Below are positions 23,775-32,447 of a DNA stretch of 64,000 bases, piece after piece. The notes under the pieces were generated by a model that made no database searches, was not told the origin of the DNA, and was given only the letters and a program-made list of their open reading frames with translations. The position numbers and the translations under genes were made by a program. Location: positions 57,835 through 121,834 of the forward strand of contig DATJQV010000024.1 of the NCBI GenBank assembly GCA_035505375.1, in the 5' to 3' direction. The stretch is from a bacterium (GTDB taxonomy: Bacteria; Hydrothermota; Tepidihabitantia; Tepidihabitantales; Tepidihabitantaceae). The first letter of the stretch is position 1. Every line of letters starts with the position of its first letter.

Positions 23775-24431
23775 ATGGCTGTGATTTCCGAACCCGTGAA
23801 GAAGAGGGCTGGTGAGATGCTGGCCAAGGCGCAGAATCCGGTGCGGTTGCTGCTTTTCACGCAGGAGAACGCGTGCCAGTTCTGCAAGGAAGCGAGGGAA
23901 CTGGCCCAGGACCTTACCGAGCTGACAGACAAGCTGTCGGTCGAGACCTACGATATGGCGAAGGACGACACGAAGGCAAGCGAATACCGCGTGGACAAGG
24001 TCCCGGCATTCGTGATCGCCGGAGAGAGGAACTACGGCATCCGGTACTACGGCGTACCGACCGGGTATGAGTTCTCGACGCTGCTTGGTCTGGTCGAGCT
24101 TGTCGCCGGCCGCGACAGCGGGCTGAAGCCGGAGACAAGGACAAAGCTCTCGGGGCTGGCATCGCCACTCGACATCCAGATGTTTGTGACTCTGACCTGC
24201 CCGGTCTGCCCGGGCGCGGCGGTGACGGCAGCGCGGTTCGCGGTTGAGAGCGACCGAGTCTCGCTGAGCGTTATCGACGCGACCGAATTCCCGCAACTCG
24301 CCAACCTCTACAATGTCATGGCCGTACCGCGAACCGTGGTCAACCGCGTCTACTCGTTCGAAGGCGCGCTGCCCGAGGAACGGATGGTCGACGAATTGCT
24401 GAAGGGCGGCAGCGGTCTGGTCATGCCATGA
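23775..24431 (+). CDS. Protein disulfide oxidoreductase with two thioredoxin folds
   Basis: 218 residues. Two thioredoxin-like units are seen, with active sites CQFC (Cys34/Cys37) and CPVC (Cys142/Cys145), each followed by its cis-Pro loop (KVPAFVI and AVPRTVV). This is the glutaredoxin-like or PDO arrangement found in thermophiles and anaerobes, which forms or reduces disulfides or accepts electrons from a thioredoxin reductase. No signal peptide, so cytosolic. The gene stands alone between repeat-rich spacers, and its ribosome binding site is weak. Confidence 0.88.
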   Translation: MAVISEPVKKRAGEMLAKAQNPVRLLLFTQENACQFCKEARELAQDLTELTDKLSVETYDMAKDDTKASEYRVDKVPAFVIAGERNYGIRYYGVPTGYEFSTLLGLVELVAGRDSGLKPETRTKLSGLASPLDIQMFVTLTCPVCPGAAVTAARFAVESDRVSLSVIDATEFPQLANLYNVMAVPRTVVNRVYSFEGALPEERMVDELLKGGSGLVMP

Positions 24432-24777
24432 CCTCAGTCCACGCAGGCGAGGCCAGAAGTCAGAAGCTAGACGCTGGAAGTCAGAGGTGCGGACGCGGGC
24501 GGAATGAACCGCAGATCACGCAGATTCATGGCTCGGACGGAACGGAAGTGCCAACCACGGATGAACACAGATGAACACGGATATTCGCGGACCGGACCCA
24601 AGGGAGAGCCGCCAAGAACGCTAAGGTCAGGACAAGGACATCCGCAGATGACGCAGATTGAGGGTTCAGATAGAGCAGAATTCAGAAACCAGAGACCGGA
24701 ATGCAGAATTGCGGACAAGGAGAGGATTAGCCACTCGATCCCTCGATCTCTTGGTCCCTCGATCCCTTGCTGAAACC
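24432..24777. repeat. Spacer with a composite ~75-bp repeat element
   Basis: The composite element (24643-24717) joins GCAGATGACGCAGATTGAGG, GATAGAGCAG and CAGAATTCAGAAACCAGAGA in fixed order; copies lie at 46981-47060 and, inverted, 54157-54238. Also present are AACACGGATGAACACAGATG-like words (24555-24592), a GCCAAGAACGC word and CTCGATCCCT words just before the protease gene. Confidence 0.75.
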
Positions 24778-25863
24778 ATGAGAAGCTCACTGAGACTGGG
24801 TAAGGTCTTCGGGATTCCGATTGACCTCCATGTGACATTCATCCTGTTCATCGCGTTTCTGGGAACGGTCTATGCCTTCCATGGCGGCGCGAAGGCCGCG
24901 CTTGCCGGGGTGAGTTTCATCCTGGCGCTCTTCCTTTCCGTTACTCTGCATGAGCTGGCGCACAGCCTGGTGGCGCGCGGGTTCGGCGTGAAGGTGAGCC
25001 GGATACTTCTGTTGCCAATCGGCGGCTTATCCCAGATGGAGGAGATGCCGGAGCAGCCGACCCGGGAGTTCCTGATTGCCGTCGCGGGACCGGCAACCAG
25101 CGTTCTTCTGGGGCTTGCTCTGGGGATTGTGAGTCTCCTTCTTTACGGCCGGACTGCGACGCTGCAGGCCACCGTCACCGGAGGCCTGTTCATCCCCAAC
25201 CTGGCCCGCGTTAATCTGCTGCTTGCCATCTTCAATCTGTTGCCCGGTTTCCCCATGGATGGTGGCAGGATATTCCGGGCCGCGCTGGCCCGCGGTATGC
25301 CGTTTGGCCGCGCCACTGCCATTGCCGCTTCGGTGGGCCGCGTCTTTGCCATCGGCCTCGGCCTGATTGGTCTGTTCTCAAACATCTGGCTGACATTCAT
25401 CGCGGTGTTCATTTACTTCGGCGCGGGAGCGGAGGCAAGTCGGGTCCGTCTTAAGACGGCGTTCCACGACGTGCCGGTCAGCCGCGTCATGGCCACCGCG
25501 TTCCAGACTCTGAACCCTGATGACCGGTTAAGCCTGGCAGTTGAGCATGTTTATCATGGGTTTCAGGAGGACTTCCCGGTGATGATGGACAATGAGCTCG
25601 TCGGCGTGCTGATGAAGCAAGACCTCATCGCCGCGCTCCATGAGTTCGGTCCCGGCGCACTGGTCGGTCGGGTGATGCGGAAGGAGTTCACAACCGTAAC
25701 CGTGGGCCAGACCCTCGAACAGGTCTACGCCGCAATCCAGGCGTGCGGCTGTTCGTCGATGCCCGTGCTCGATGCGGGCCGGATTGTGGGGCTGGTTACG
25801 CTTGAGGCCCTGGGCCGCTACCTGGTGTTTGCTGGAGCCGGTCAGCCCGCGAACCGCGCCTAG
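24778..25863 (+). CDS. Site-2-type membrane metalloprotease with CBS domains
   Basis: 361 residues from the ATG at 24778; the longer frame upstream is repeat sequence. The zinc motif HELAH (58-62) lies in a membrane helix, and the second metal motif NLLPGFPMDGGR occurs near residue 147 in another helix. Two CBS modules follow (about 232-350: VSRVMATAFQTLNPDDRL and VGRVMRKEFTTVTVGQTL). This is the M50B, SpoIVFB/Rip-like class that cuts membrane-spanning substrates, with CBS domains probably sensing adenine nucleotides. It converges with hflX, overlapping by 4 nt. No ribosome binding site is seen because repeat words reach the start. Confidence 0.9.
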   Translation: MRSSLRLGKVFGIPIDLHVTFILFIAFLGTVYAFHGGAKAALAGVSFILALFLSVTLHELAHSLVARGFGVKVSRILLLPIGGLSQMEEMPEQPTREFLIAVAGPATSVLLGLALGIVSLLLYGRTATLQATVTGGLFIPNLARVNLLLAIFNLLPGFPMDGGRIFRAALARGMPFGRATAIAASVGRVFAIGLGLIGLFSNIWLTFIAVFIYFGAGAEASRVRLKTAFHDVPVSRVMATAFQTLNPDDRLSLAVEHVYHGFQEDFPVMMDNELVGVLMKQDLIAALHEFGPGALVGRVMRKEFTTVTVGQTLEQVYAAIQACGCSSMPVLDAGRIVGLVTLEALGRYLVFAGAGQPANRA

Positions 25864-27125
25864 CGCGCGGCGGGGCCCTTCAGCGCGTCGTCAATTGTGG
25901 CCCGGGCGCGAGCCAGCGACGGTCTGAAGCCAATGACTTTCAATCTGAGCCTGCCGGTCAGTCTCTGTTCCTGAACGACCCGACCGGCGTCGTGCAGCAT
26001 GCTGACAAGGTCGTAGCGGGAGTCCGGAACGGTGAACGTCCGGGTCACCATCGTTTGCTCAACCCGGCGCAGGAGATAGGACTTGAGTTCTTCGATCCTT
26101 TCACCGGTCTGGCCGGAGACGAATACCGACTGGGCGTAGCTGCGGCTCAGCCGCTTGATCACGGCGTCATCGAAGACGCGGTCGGTCTTGGTGAAGACCA
26201 TCAACACCGGCTTGTCGCCGGCCCCGATCTCGGTCAGAGTGTCGTTGACCGCGTCAATCTTCCGGTCAACCTGTTCATCGCTGGCATCGACCACATGCAG
26301 CACCAGGCTGGCGTCGAGCACCTCCGACAGCGTAGAGCGGAAGCTCGCGACCAGTTGCGTGGGCAGGTTCCGGATGAACCCGACCGTGTCGGTGACGAGC
26401 ACGTTCACGTTACGAGCCAGCGCCCATGGTTTAGTGTTGGGGTCGAGAGTCGCGAACAACTGGTCCGACACTTTCACGTCGGAACGGGTCATGCGGTTGA
26501 GCAGGGTTGACTTGCCGGCGTTCGTGTAGCCGGCCAGCACCAGCCGGAACATGTCGCTCCGGCGGTCGCGCTGGACCGCCCGCTCGCGGTCGATCTTCTT
26601 CAGGTCTTTGCGCAGGACGGTGATACGCTGCTCGACTTTCCTGCGGTCGACCTCAAGCCGCGTCTCGCCGGGGCCGCGCGTGCCGATGCCGCCGCCGAGC
26701 CTCGACATCTCGACGCCGAACCCGGTCAGCCTTGTGCGCTGGTACTCAAGCTGCGCCAGTTCCACCTGGATCTTGGCCTCGGCAGTCCGGGCGTGCAGGG
26801 CAAAGATGTCGAGAATCAGCGCGGCCCGGTCAATGACGCGAACGCCGACCGCGTCTTCAAGGTTGCGCTGCTGCGTCGGGGTGAGATCTTCGTCGAGTAT
26901 CAGCAGGTCGATGCGGTGCCTGCGGCAGAGCGAGCCCAGGTTCTCCACCATGCCCTTACCCACAAGCGTCGCCGGGTCCAGCCGCGGCCTGACCTGTATC
27001 AGCCGCTCGATCACGTCGCCGCCGGCGGTGGCGGTCAGGGCGGCCAATTCCTCGAGCGAGTCGGCCTTGGACCAACGCATCCGGTTCGTGACGGCCACGC
27101 CGACGAGCAGAATACGCCAGCTCAT
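25860..27125 (-). CDS. hflX: Ribosome-associated GTPase HflX
   Basis: 421 residues. N-terminal HflX domain with the glycine-rich LGGGIGTRGPGETRLEVDRR segment, a coiled-coil linker and a G domain with GYTNAGKSTL (G1), DTVGF (G3) and TKTD (G4). HflX splits stalled or stress-damaged 70S ribosomes and has helicase activity in some species. It lies downstream of a CDP-alcohol phosphotransferase gene on the same strand; the short gap (27126-27174) is made of GGGTTCCAGGGGTCAAG words. Confidence 0.95.
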   Translation of the reverse strand: MSWRILLVGVAVTNRMRWSKADSLEELAALTATAGGDVIERLIQVRPRLDPATLVGKGMVENLGSLCRRHRIDLLILDEDLTPTQQRNLEDAVGVRVIDRAALILDIFALHARTAEAKIQVELAQLEYQRTRLTGFGVEMSRLGGGIGTRGPGETRLEVDRRKVEQRITVLRKDLKKIDRERAVQRDRRSDMFRLVLAGYTNAGKSTLLNRMTRSDVKVSDQLFATLDPNTKPWALARNVNVLVTDTVGFIRNLPTQLVASFRSTLSEVLDASLVLHVVDASDEQVDRKIDAVNDTLTEIGAGDKPVLMVFTKTDRVFDDAVIKRLSRSYAQSVFVSGQTGERIEELKSYLLRRVEQTMVTRTFTVPDSRYDLVSMLHDAGRVVQEQRLTGRLRLKVIGFRPSLARARATIDDALKGPAAR

Positions 27126-27174
27126 GGGGAGAGGGTTCCAGGGGTCAAGGGTTCCAGGGGTCTAGTGTCCGGCC

Positions 27175-27753
27175 TCAGGCGGGTTCCTTCTGCGAGAGAA
27201 CGTGGACGATACGCTGGACGACGGTGATGAGACTGCCAAGCGCGATTACGCCGAGGGCGATCGGCATCCAGGTGCGTCCAAGCACGAACGCACCGAACAG
27301 CAGCACCAGGACCCGTACCGGCCGCTCAAAGAACCCGACCTTGCACTCCCGGCCCACGCCCTCGGCCCGCGCCCGGACGTAGCTCACCATGATTGATAGT
27401 ACCAGAGCGACGACCGCCAGCAGTCCGTACCAGGATTCGCGGTAGTACCAGAACAGCCCGATCAGCTCGAACGATTCGCTCAACCGATCTACAGTTGAGT
27501 CAGTGAACGCTCCCAGGGGACTGGCGGTCCCGGTCCGGCGTGAGAGTTCGCCATCCAGCGTATCGCACAGCCCGACCAGCGCCGCAAACACGCCGCCGAC
27601 TATGAACCGGCCGGTCGCGAAGAAGTACCCGGCCAGCAGGCTCAGCGGCAGGGCGACAACCGTTACAGCCATTGCCGACACGCGTAGCGCCATGAGGAGA
27701 CTCACCAGCGGCCTCAGCAGCCTACGACCCTGCTGCTTCGTCGATTCCTTCAT
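27175..27753 (-). CDS. CDP-alcohol phosphatidyltransferase
   Basis: 192 residues with about six membrane helices. The metal-binding signature is DTLDGELSRRTGTASPLGAF and then TDSTVD, which fits D-x2-D-G-x2-(A/S)-R-x8-G-x3-D-x3-D with Ser in place of the usual Ala. Enzymes of this family join a CDP-linked lipid to an alcohol such as glycerol-3-phosphate or inositol-phosphate; the acceptor cannot be told. Its 5' end overlaps rsmI by 32 nt. Confidence 0.88.
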   Translation of the reverse strand: MKESTKQQGRRLLRPLVSLLMALRVSAMAVTVVALPLSLLAGYFFATGRFIVGGVFAALVGLCDTLDGELSRRTGTASPLGAFTDSTVDRLSESFELIGLFWYYRESWYGLLAVVALVLSIMVSYVRARAEGVGRECKVGFFERPVRVLVLLFGAFVLGRTWMPIALGVIALGSLITVVQRIVHVLSQKEPA

Positions 27754-28471
27754 CTTCCTCTTCTCCGGCCCCGGCGACTACAACGACGGTCTCGCCCTTC
27801 ATTTCGCGGTCACCAATCTGCGTCAGCACATCGGTGATCTTCCCGCGCAGGACCTCTTCGAAACGTTTCGTTAGTTCGCGGCACACTACGACATCGCGGT
27901 CGCCCCAGAGCCCGAGCATCTCTTCGAGCAGCCGCTTGACGCGGCGGGCCGCTTCGCAGTAGACAGTGGTCCGCTCCTCACCTTTGAGGTCGGCCAACCG
28001 TTTGCGCCGCCGGCCGTCGCGCTTGGGCAGGAATCCCTCGAAGGCGAACCGATCTGAAGGCAGGCCGGAAACGACAAGCCCGGCGAGCAGCGCCGACGCC
28101 CCCGGCACCGGGATTACCGACATACCCTCGCGGACCGCGGCACGAATCAGGTAGAATCCGGGGTCAGAAATCCCGGGCGTGCCGGCGTCGGTTATCAGCG
28201 CTATTCTTCTGCCCTGCCGGAGTTGCTCAATCAGTTCCGGCGTGCGGCTCACTTTGTTGTACTCGTGATACGAGGTCAGACGGTTGCGGATGTGATAGTG
28301 CTGCAAGAGCAGGCCGCTGTGCCTCGTGTCTTCGCAGGCGACAAGATCGACTGACTTCAGGATCTCGACCGCGCGATGGGTCATGTCCCCGAGGTTCCCG
28401 ATCGGGGTTGAGACGACGTACAGACCCGGCGCAATGCCGCCGGTCTGCGCCTCGCCTGCCGGCGGGTTCAA
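27722..28471 (-). CDS. rsmI: 16S rRNA 2'-O-methyltransferase RsmI
   Basis: 249 residues, the usual length being about 280. Motifs: LYVVSTPIGNLGDMTHRA, VACEDTRHSGLLL, YHEYN and TDAGTPGISDPG, which together identify RsmI. It methylates the ribose of C1402 of 16S rRNA. The start is probably TTG at 28471 with GGCGGAG upstream. The C terminus is an acidic tail (GEEEDEGIDEAAGS). It follows a YfcE-type phosphoesterase by 9 nt and overlaps the next gene, so a compact operon. Confidence 0.94.
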   Translation of the reverse strand: MNPPAGEAQTGGIAPGLYVVSTPIGNLGDMTHRAVEILKSVDLVACEDTRHSGLLLQHYHIRNRLTSYHEYNKVSRTPELIEQLRQGRRIALITDAGTPGISDPGFYLIRAAVREGMSVIPVPGASALLAGLVVSGLPSDRFAFEGFLPKRDGRRRKRLADLKGEERTTVYCEAARRVKRLLEEMLGLWGDRDVVVCRELTKRFEEVLRGKITDVLTQIGDREMKGETVVVVAGAGEEEDEGIDEAAGS

Positions 28472-28480
28472 CCGCTCCGC

Positions 28481-28954
28481 CTACAGGTCGAAGAACTCAA
28501 TATCAGATGTCTCCGTGTCGAGCATTGCGGCCGTGGCGCGGCCCGACAGCCAGCCGCAGGCCTCTCCCGGATTGACGATGACCGGACGCCAGCCTTCGTG
28601 CCGCGGTTTGTGCGTGTGGCCGTGCAGGTAGAAGTCGCAGTCCGGAACCGGGTTCAGCGGCTGGTGTGAGACAATGATGCGCTTCCCATCCAGCGCGAAG
28701 GCGTACGGGCCTTCGTTGAGCGCGAATCCCAATTCGTCTGCCCGTTGCCGCAAGGCCGCGCGGTCGCCGTCGCAGTTGCCGTAGACCGCGATCACCGGCA
28801 TGGTGAGTCCGGCCAGCTCCTTGAGCACGAACTGGGCGACGATGTCGCCACAGTGCACGACGCGTTCCGGCCTAAGCCGGCTGAACAAGGCCACGGCCTC
28901 CCGTACCTTGTCCAGCCGGTCATGCGTATCGGAGATGATCCCTACTCGTGCCAT
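28481..28954 (-). CDS. YfcE/MJ0936-type metallophosphoesterase
   Basis: 157 residues. Metal ligands of the calcineurin-like fold are intact: GIISDTHD, VVHCGDI, YGNCD, IIVSHQP and LHGHTH. These enzymes hydrolyse phosphodiesters such as small nucleotides; the physiological substrate is unknown. It sits in the core gene run between rpoD and rsmI. Confidence 0.9.
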   Translation of the reverse strand: MARVGIISDTHDRLDKVREAVALFSRLRPERVVHCGDIVAQFVLKELAGLTMPVIAVYGNCDGDRAALRQRADELGFALNEGPYAFALDGKRIIVSHQPLNPVPDCDFYLHGHTHKPRHEGWRPVIVNPGEACGWLSGRATAAMLDTETSDIEFFDL

Positions 28955-29046
28955 TCACCAGCCCGGTTCGCTACGCGGCGGTCCGGAACTTCTGACTTCT
29001 AGCATCTAGCTTCTGACATCTTGCCTCGTCCGGTCCTCACCCAGGC

Positions 29047-30768
29047 TCACTGCAGTAGGTCGCGCAGCGGCTCGAACTTCCTCAGCCGCACCGGGTGGCG
29101 CAGCTTCTTGAGTGCTTTCGCCTCGATCTGCCTGACCCGTTCGCGGGTGATGTTGAATATCTGGCCGACTTCCTCCAATGTTCTCGGACAACCATCGCCG
29201 AGTCCGAACCTGAGCCGAAGCACCTTTTCCTCGCGTTTGGTCAGCACTGCCAGCGCTTCTTCGAGCTTCTCGCCCAGAAGCGATACGCCGGCAGCATGGG
29301 ACGGCGAGGCGGTCTTCTCGTCGTAGATGAAGTCGCCGATGAAGCTGGTCTCGTCCTCGTCCACCGGCTTGTCCAGCGACACGCCGAACTGCGATATCTT
29401 GGACAGCGCCTCGATCTTCTCCTTCGGGGTCGAGAGCCGCTGGGCGAGCTCAGCCACGGTCGCCTCGCGTCCCTGTTTCTGCATGAACTGGCGCTGGATC
29501 TTGGCGACTTTGTTGATCGCGTCGATGATGTGGGCCGGCACGCGTACGGTGCGTGACTGGTCGGCAATCGCCCGGGTTATCGCCTGCTTGATCCACCACG
29601 TGGCGTAGGTCGAGAACTTGAATCCCTTGCGGTAGTTGAACTTCTCGACCGCCTTGATGAGCCCGACGTTGCCTTCTTCCAGCAGGTCGGCGAACTCCAG
29701 GCCGCGGTTTGCATACCGCTTGGCAATGGAGATGACCAGCCGCACGTTGCCTTCGATCATCTTGTCGCGCGCCGCCAGAATCCGGTTCTCGCACAGCGCT
29801 ATCTCGGTCAGTACCTTGCGGACATCGGCGGTGTTGCGGTCAAGGAAGTCGTGACACTCGCGCAGCTTGTGCCTGACCTCGGCAATCTCGGGTGTGCCGT
29901 CGCGTCCCTCTGATTTTGCCACCAGCAGTTCGTGCGCCAGACCGAGTGCTTCGGTGCCCTTGTCCTTGAATTCGTCGATCAGGTTGTTGATGAGGTGGTG
30001 CTGCAGTGAAAGCGTCTGGACCCGGCTGAACACGATCTTCTTCGCATCGGCGATGTGCGAGCGTACGGCCGGCGATTGTTTGCGCTGCTTGAGTTTCTCG
30101 ATTTTGTCGGCCTCGCGCCGGATGTCACGCAGGCAGCGGATGAACCGCTGCCGGTCGCGCCACAACGCCTTCTTGTCGAACAGGCACTCGAACTCGACGC
30201 GCGCAATCTGGTCCAGCGACTTGGTGCCTTCCTCAATCGACCAGCATTCCTCTACCAGTCGGCGCATCATCGATACCGGGTCGAACAGGTACTTAATGAT
30301 GCTCTTGTATCCTTCCTCCATCTCCTTGGAGTAACGGATTTCCTCTTCGCGCGTCAGGAGTGGCAGCTTAGAGAGTTCGCGGAAGTACGACTTGGTCGGG
30401 TCCTCGGTGCGCTGGATTATGGGCTTGGGACCCTTCTGGATGACTGCTTCCGGTTCTTCCGCACGGGTCTCGGTCATCATGATACCGCTGCGGATGAGAC
30501 CGGCTACGACTTCCTCCAGCCGGTCAGTCGACATCAAGACATCATCGGGAACCAGGTCCTCCAGTTCCTCGTAGGTAATCCGTTTGTCGCCTGAAGCCTT
30601 CTCATACACCGTATCGAGCCACGGCTCGCGTTCGGTCGATTCGCGCGCCTTGCGTCCCCGGCCGGGCGGGCGACCGGGCCCGCGTTTGCTGCCAGTGGGT
30701 CTTCGGGTTCCGGTTTTCAGGGCAAGTGGAGGCCGACCCCGCCGCTTGCGCTCCTTTTCACTCTTCAT
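29047..30768 (-). CDS. rpoD: Primary sigma factor RpoD with AT-hook-like N terminus
   Basis: 573 residues. Region 1.2 ([20 protein letters not shown]), a non-conserved insert, region 2 with the -10 recognition helix ([16 protein letters not shown]), region 3 ([20 protein letters not shown]) and region 4 with the -35 helix ([16 protein letters not shown]) are all present, so it is the housekeeping sigma. It ends the mutS2-dnaG-rpoD operon; its ATG overlaps the dnaG stop and has AAAGGAG upstream. Unusual is the first 45 residues: RRGRPPLAL and [13 protein letters not shown] are AT-hook-like motifs able to bind the minor groove of AT-rich DNA, in place of the usual acidic region 1.1. Confidence 0.96.
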   Translation of the reverse strand: MKSEKERKRRGRPPLALKTGTRRPTGSKRGPGRPPGRGRKARESTEREPWLDTVYEKASGDKRITYEELEDLVPDDVLMSTDRLEEVVAGLIRSGIMMTETRAEEPEAVIQKGPKPIIQRTEDPTKSYFRELSKLPLLTREEEIRYSKEMEEGYKSIIKYLFDPVSMMRRLVEECWSIEEGTKSLDQIARVEFECLFDKKALWRDRQRFIRCLRDIRREADKIEKLKQRKQSPAVRSHIADAKKIVFSRVQTLSLQHHLINNLIDEFKDKGTEALGLAHELLVAKSEGRDGTPEIAEVRHKLRECHDFLDRNTADVRKVLTEIALCENRILAARDKMIEGNVRLVISIAKRYANRGLEFADLLEEGNVGLIKAVEKFNYRKGFKFSTYATWWIKQAITRAIADQSRTVRVPAHIIDAINKVAKIQRQFMQKQGREATVAELAQRLSTPKEKIEALSKISQFGVSLDKPVDEDETSFIGDFIYDEKTASPSHAAGVSLLGEKLEEALAVLTKREEKVLRLRFGLGDGCPRTLEEVGQIFNITRERVRQIEAKALKKLRHPVRLRKFEPLRDLLQ

Positions 30769-32447
30769 TGGCGAGCACTCCTTTCTCGCGTAACTTCCTG
30801 TAACAGTCTACTTCTTTCTCTCTGCAAATCCTCAACTGCCGCGTCGTCGCCCTTCGCATCCGCTTCCCTGAGCCGGCGATGCAGCCAGTCCGCACGGAAC
30901 CGCCTCACGCGTTCCTGAAACTCGCCAGGTGTCGGTACGTCATCGAACGTCCAGGCCGAGACTATCTTGCGCGTCTCGTCCTCATCGATCAGTCCGAGCA
31001 CCAGCCCGGCGTTGAAGCCCGGGTCGTCACAGTGGTCGGCGGCCAGCCGGGCAATCGGCCGCAGCTTCTCATCCTGCAGTATTTCTGCCAGTCCCAGGTC
31101 TCGAGCGATCCGCGCCAGGTCCTGAGTCTGGATCGCCGAGCCCAAGAGTTTCTCTTCCACCTTGCGGATCCCGGCGGCCCTGGCCGCACCCGGTTTTTCC
31201 TGCCCGGCGCTGCGCAGCAAGACCAGCTTGTTCACCCGGAACCGGTCGGCAATCCGGTTCGCGTACAACTCGCGGGTCGTGTCGTCGCCGATGAGCCGCA
31301 GCAGGCCGACCAATTCGGACAGGGCTGCCCGCTGTTCAGCGACTCGGGAGAGATCCCGACCCGCAAGCACGAATTCGGTCCAGTCCTGTCCCTGTGTCAG
31401 CAGCTCGACCAGCTTCTCCTTGCCGAATTTGCGGACGTACGAGTCCGGGTCGGTACCATCGGGCAGCGAGGCGATCTGCGGTTCAATCCCGGCGGCCAGC
31501 AGAATCTCGATTACCCTCCGGCCCGCCTTTCGGCCAGCGCTGTCTCCGTCGAAACAGACGGTGATGCGGGGGTTGTAACGTCGCAGCAGCTGCGCCTGGT
31601 TCGGCGTGAATGCCGTACCAAGCGGCGCCACGACGTTGTTGATGCCCGCGTTCACAAGTGACAGCATGTCGAAGTTGCCCTCGACCAATATCGGTATCTG
31701 CTCCCTGATGTATCCCTTTGCCTGGAATATCCCGTACAGGCTGTCACCCTTGCGGAAGATCGCAGTCTCAGGTGAATTCAGATACTTCGGTTCGCTGTCA
31801 TCCAGCACCCGTCCGCCGAATGCGATGACCTTTCCCGACAGAGAGAAGATCGGAAACATCAACCGGCCGTGGAACCAGTCCACCAGTCCCTCGCCTCCCG
31901 TCCCTCGTCCCTCGACCCCCCTCAGTAAGCCCGCCTGCACGAGTGTTTCCTCCGACCAGCCTCGACGTTTCGCCTGTCCGCGCAGGATGTTGCCGGCCGG
32001 CGCAAACCCCAACCTGAACCTGCGCACGGTCTCCGCGTTCAGTCCTCGTCGCTCAACATAGGCAGCCGCTGCCGGCATCTTCGGGAGCTGCTGCTCGTAG
32101 AACTGGCAGACCTGCTCGCAGATGCCGTACAGCGCCTGATTCTTGCCCGACGCCTGCTCGGTCTCGACCGTGATTCCCAGCTTCTTCGCGAGGAACTTCA
32201 CGGCCTCGGGAAACTCAAGCTTCTCCGTCACCATCACGAAGTTGATGGCCGTCCCGCCGGCCCCGCAACCGAAACAGTGATAGGTCTGCCGCTCCTGGTT
32301 GACGTGGAACGACGGTGTCCGCTCGGAATGAAACGGGCACAGTCCCTTGTAGTAGCGTCCGGCTTTCTTCAGCGGCACGTACCCACCGACCAACTGCACA
32401 ATGTCGGTCTGCATCCGCACCTGTTCAATGACTTCCTGTTTGATCAT
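30765..32447 (-). CDS. dnaG: DNA primase DnaG
   Basis: 560 residues from the ATG at 32447, which overlaps the mutS2 stop (TGATG); the upstream in-frame extension lies inside mutS2. The CHC2 zinc finger ([21 protein letters not shown]), the RNA polymerase domain and the TOPRIM motif ([24 protein letters not shown]) are in order. It makes RNA primers at the replication fork. Between helices at about residues 175-185 there is a small Gly/Arg stretch, [11 protein letters not shown], encoded by GGGACGAGG words (31893-31923), another in-frame repeat insert. Confidence 0.94.
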   Translation of the reverse strand: MIKQEVIEQVRMQTDIVQLVGGYVPLKKAGRYYKGLCPFHSERTPSFHVNQERQTYHCFGCGAGGTAINFVMVTEKLEFPEAVKFLAKKLGITVETEQASGKNQALYGICEQVCQFYEQQLPKMPAAAAYVERRGLNAETVRRFRLGFAPAGNILRGQAKRRGWSEETLVQAGLLRGVEGRGTGGEGLVDWFHGRLMFPIFSLSGKVIAFGGRVLDDSEPKYLNSPETAIFRKGDSLYGIFQAKGYIREQIPILVEGNFDMLSLVNAGINNVVAPLGTAFTPNQAQLLRRYNPRITVCFDGDSAGRKAGRRVIEILLAAGIEPQIASLPDGTDPDSYVRKFGKEKLVELLTQGQDWTEFVLAGRDLSRVAEQRAALSELVGLLRLIGDDTTRELYANRIADRFRVNKLVLLRSAGQEKPGAARAAGIRKVEEKLLGSAIQTQDLARIARDLGLAEILQDEKLRPIARLAADHCDDPGFNAGLVLGLIDEDETRKIVSAWTFDDVPTPGEFQERVRRFRADWLHRRLREADAKGDDAAVEDLQRERSRLLQEVTRERSARQ

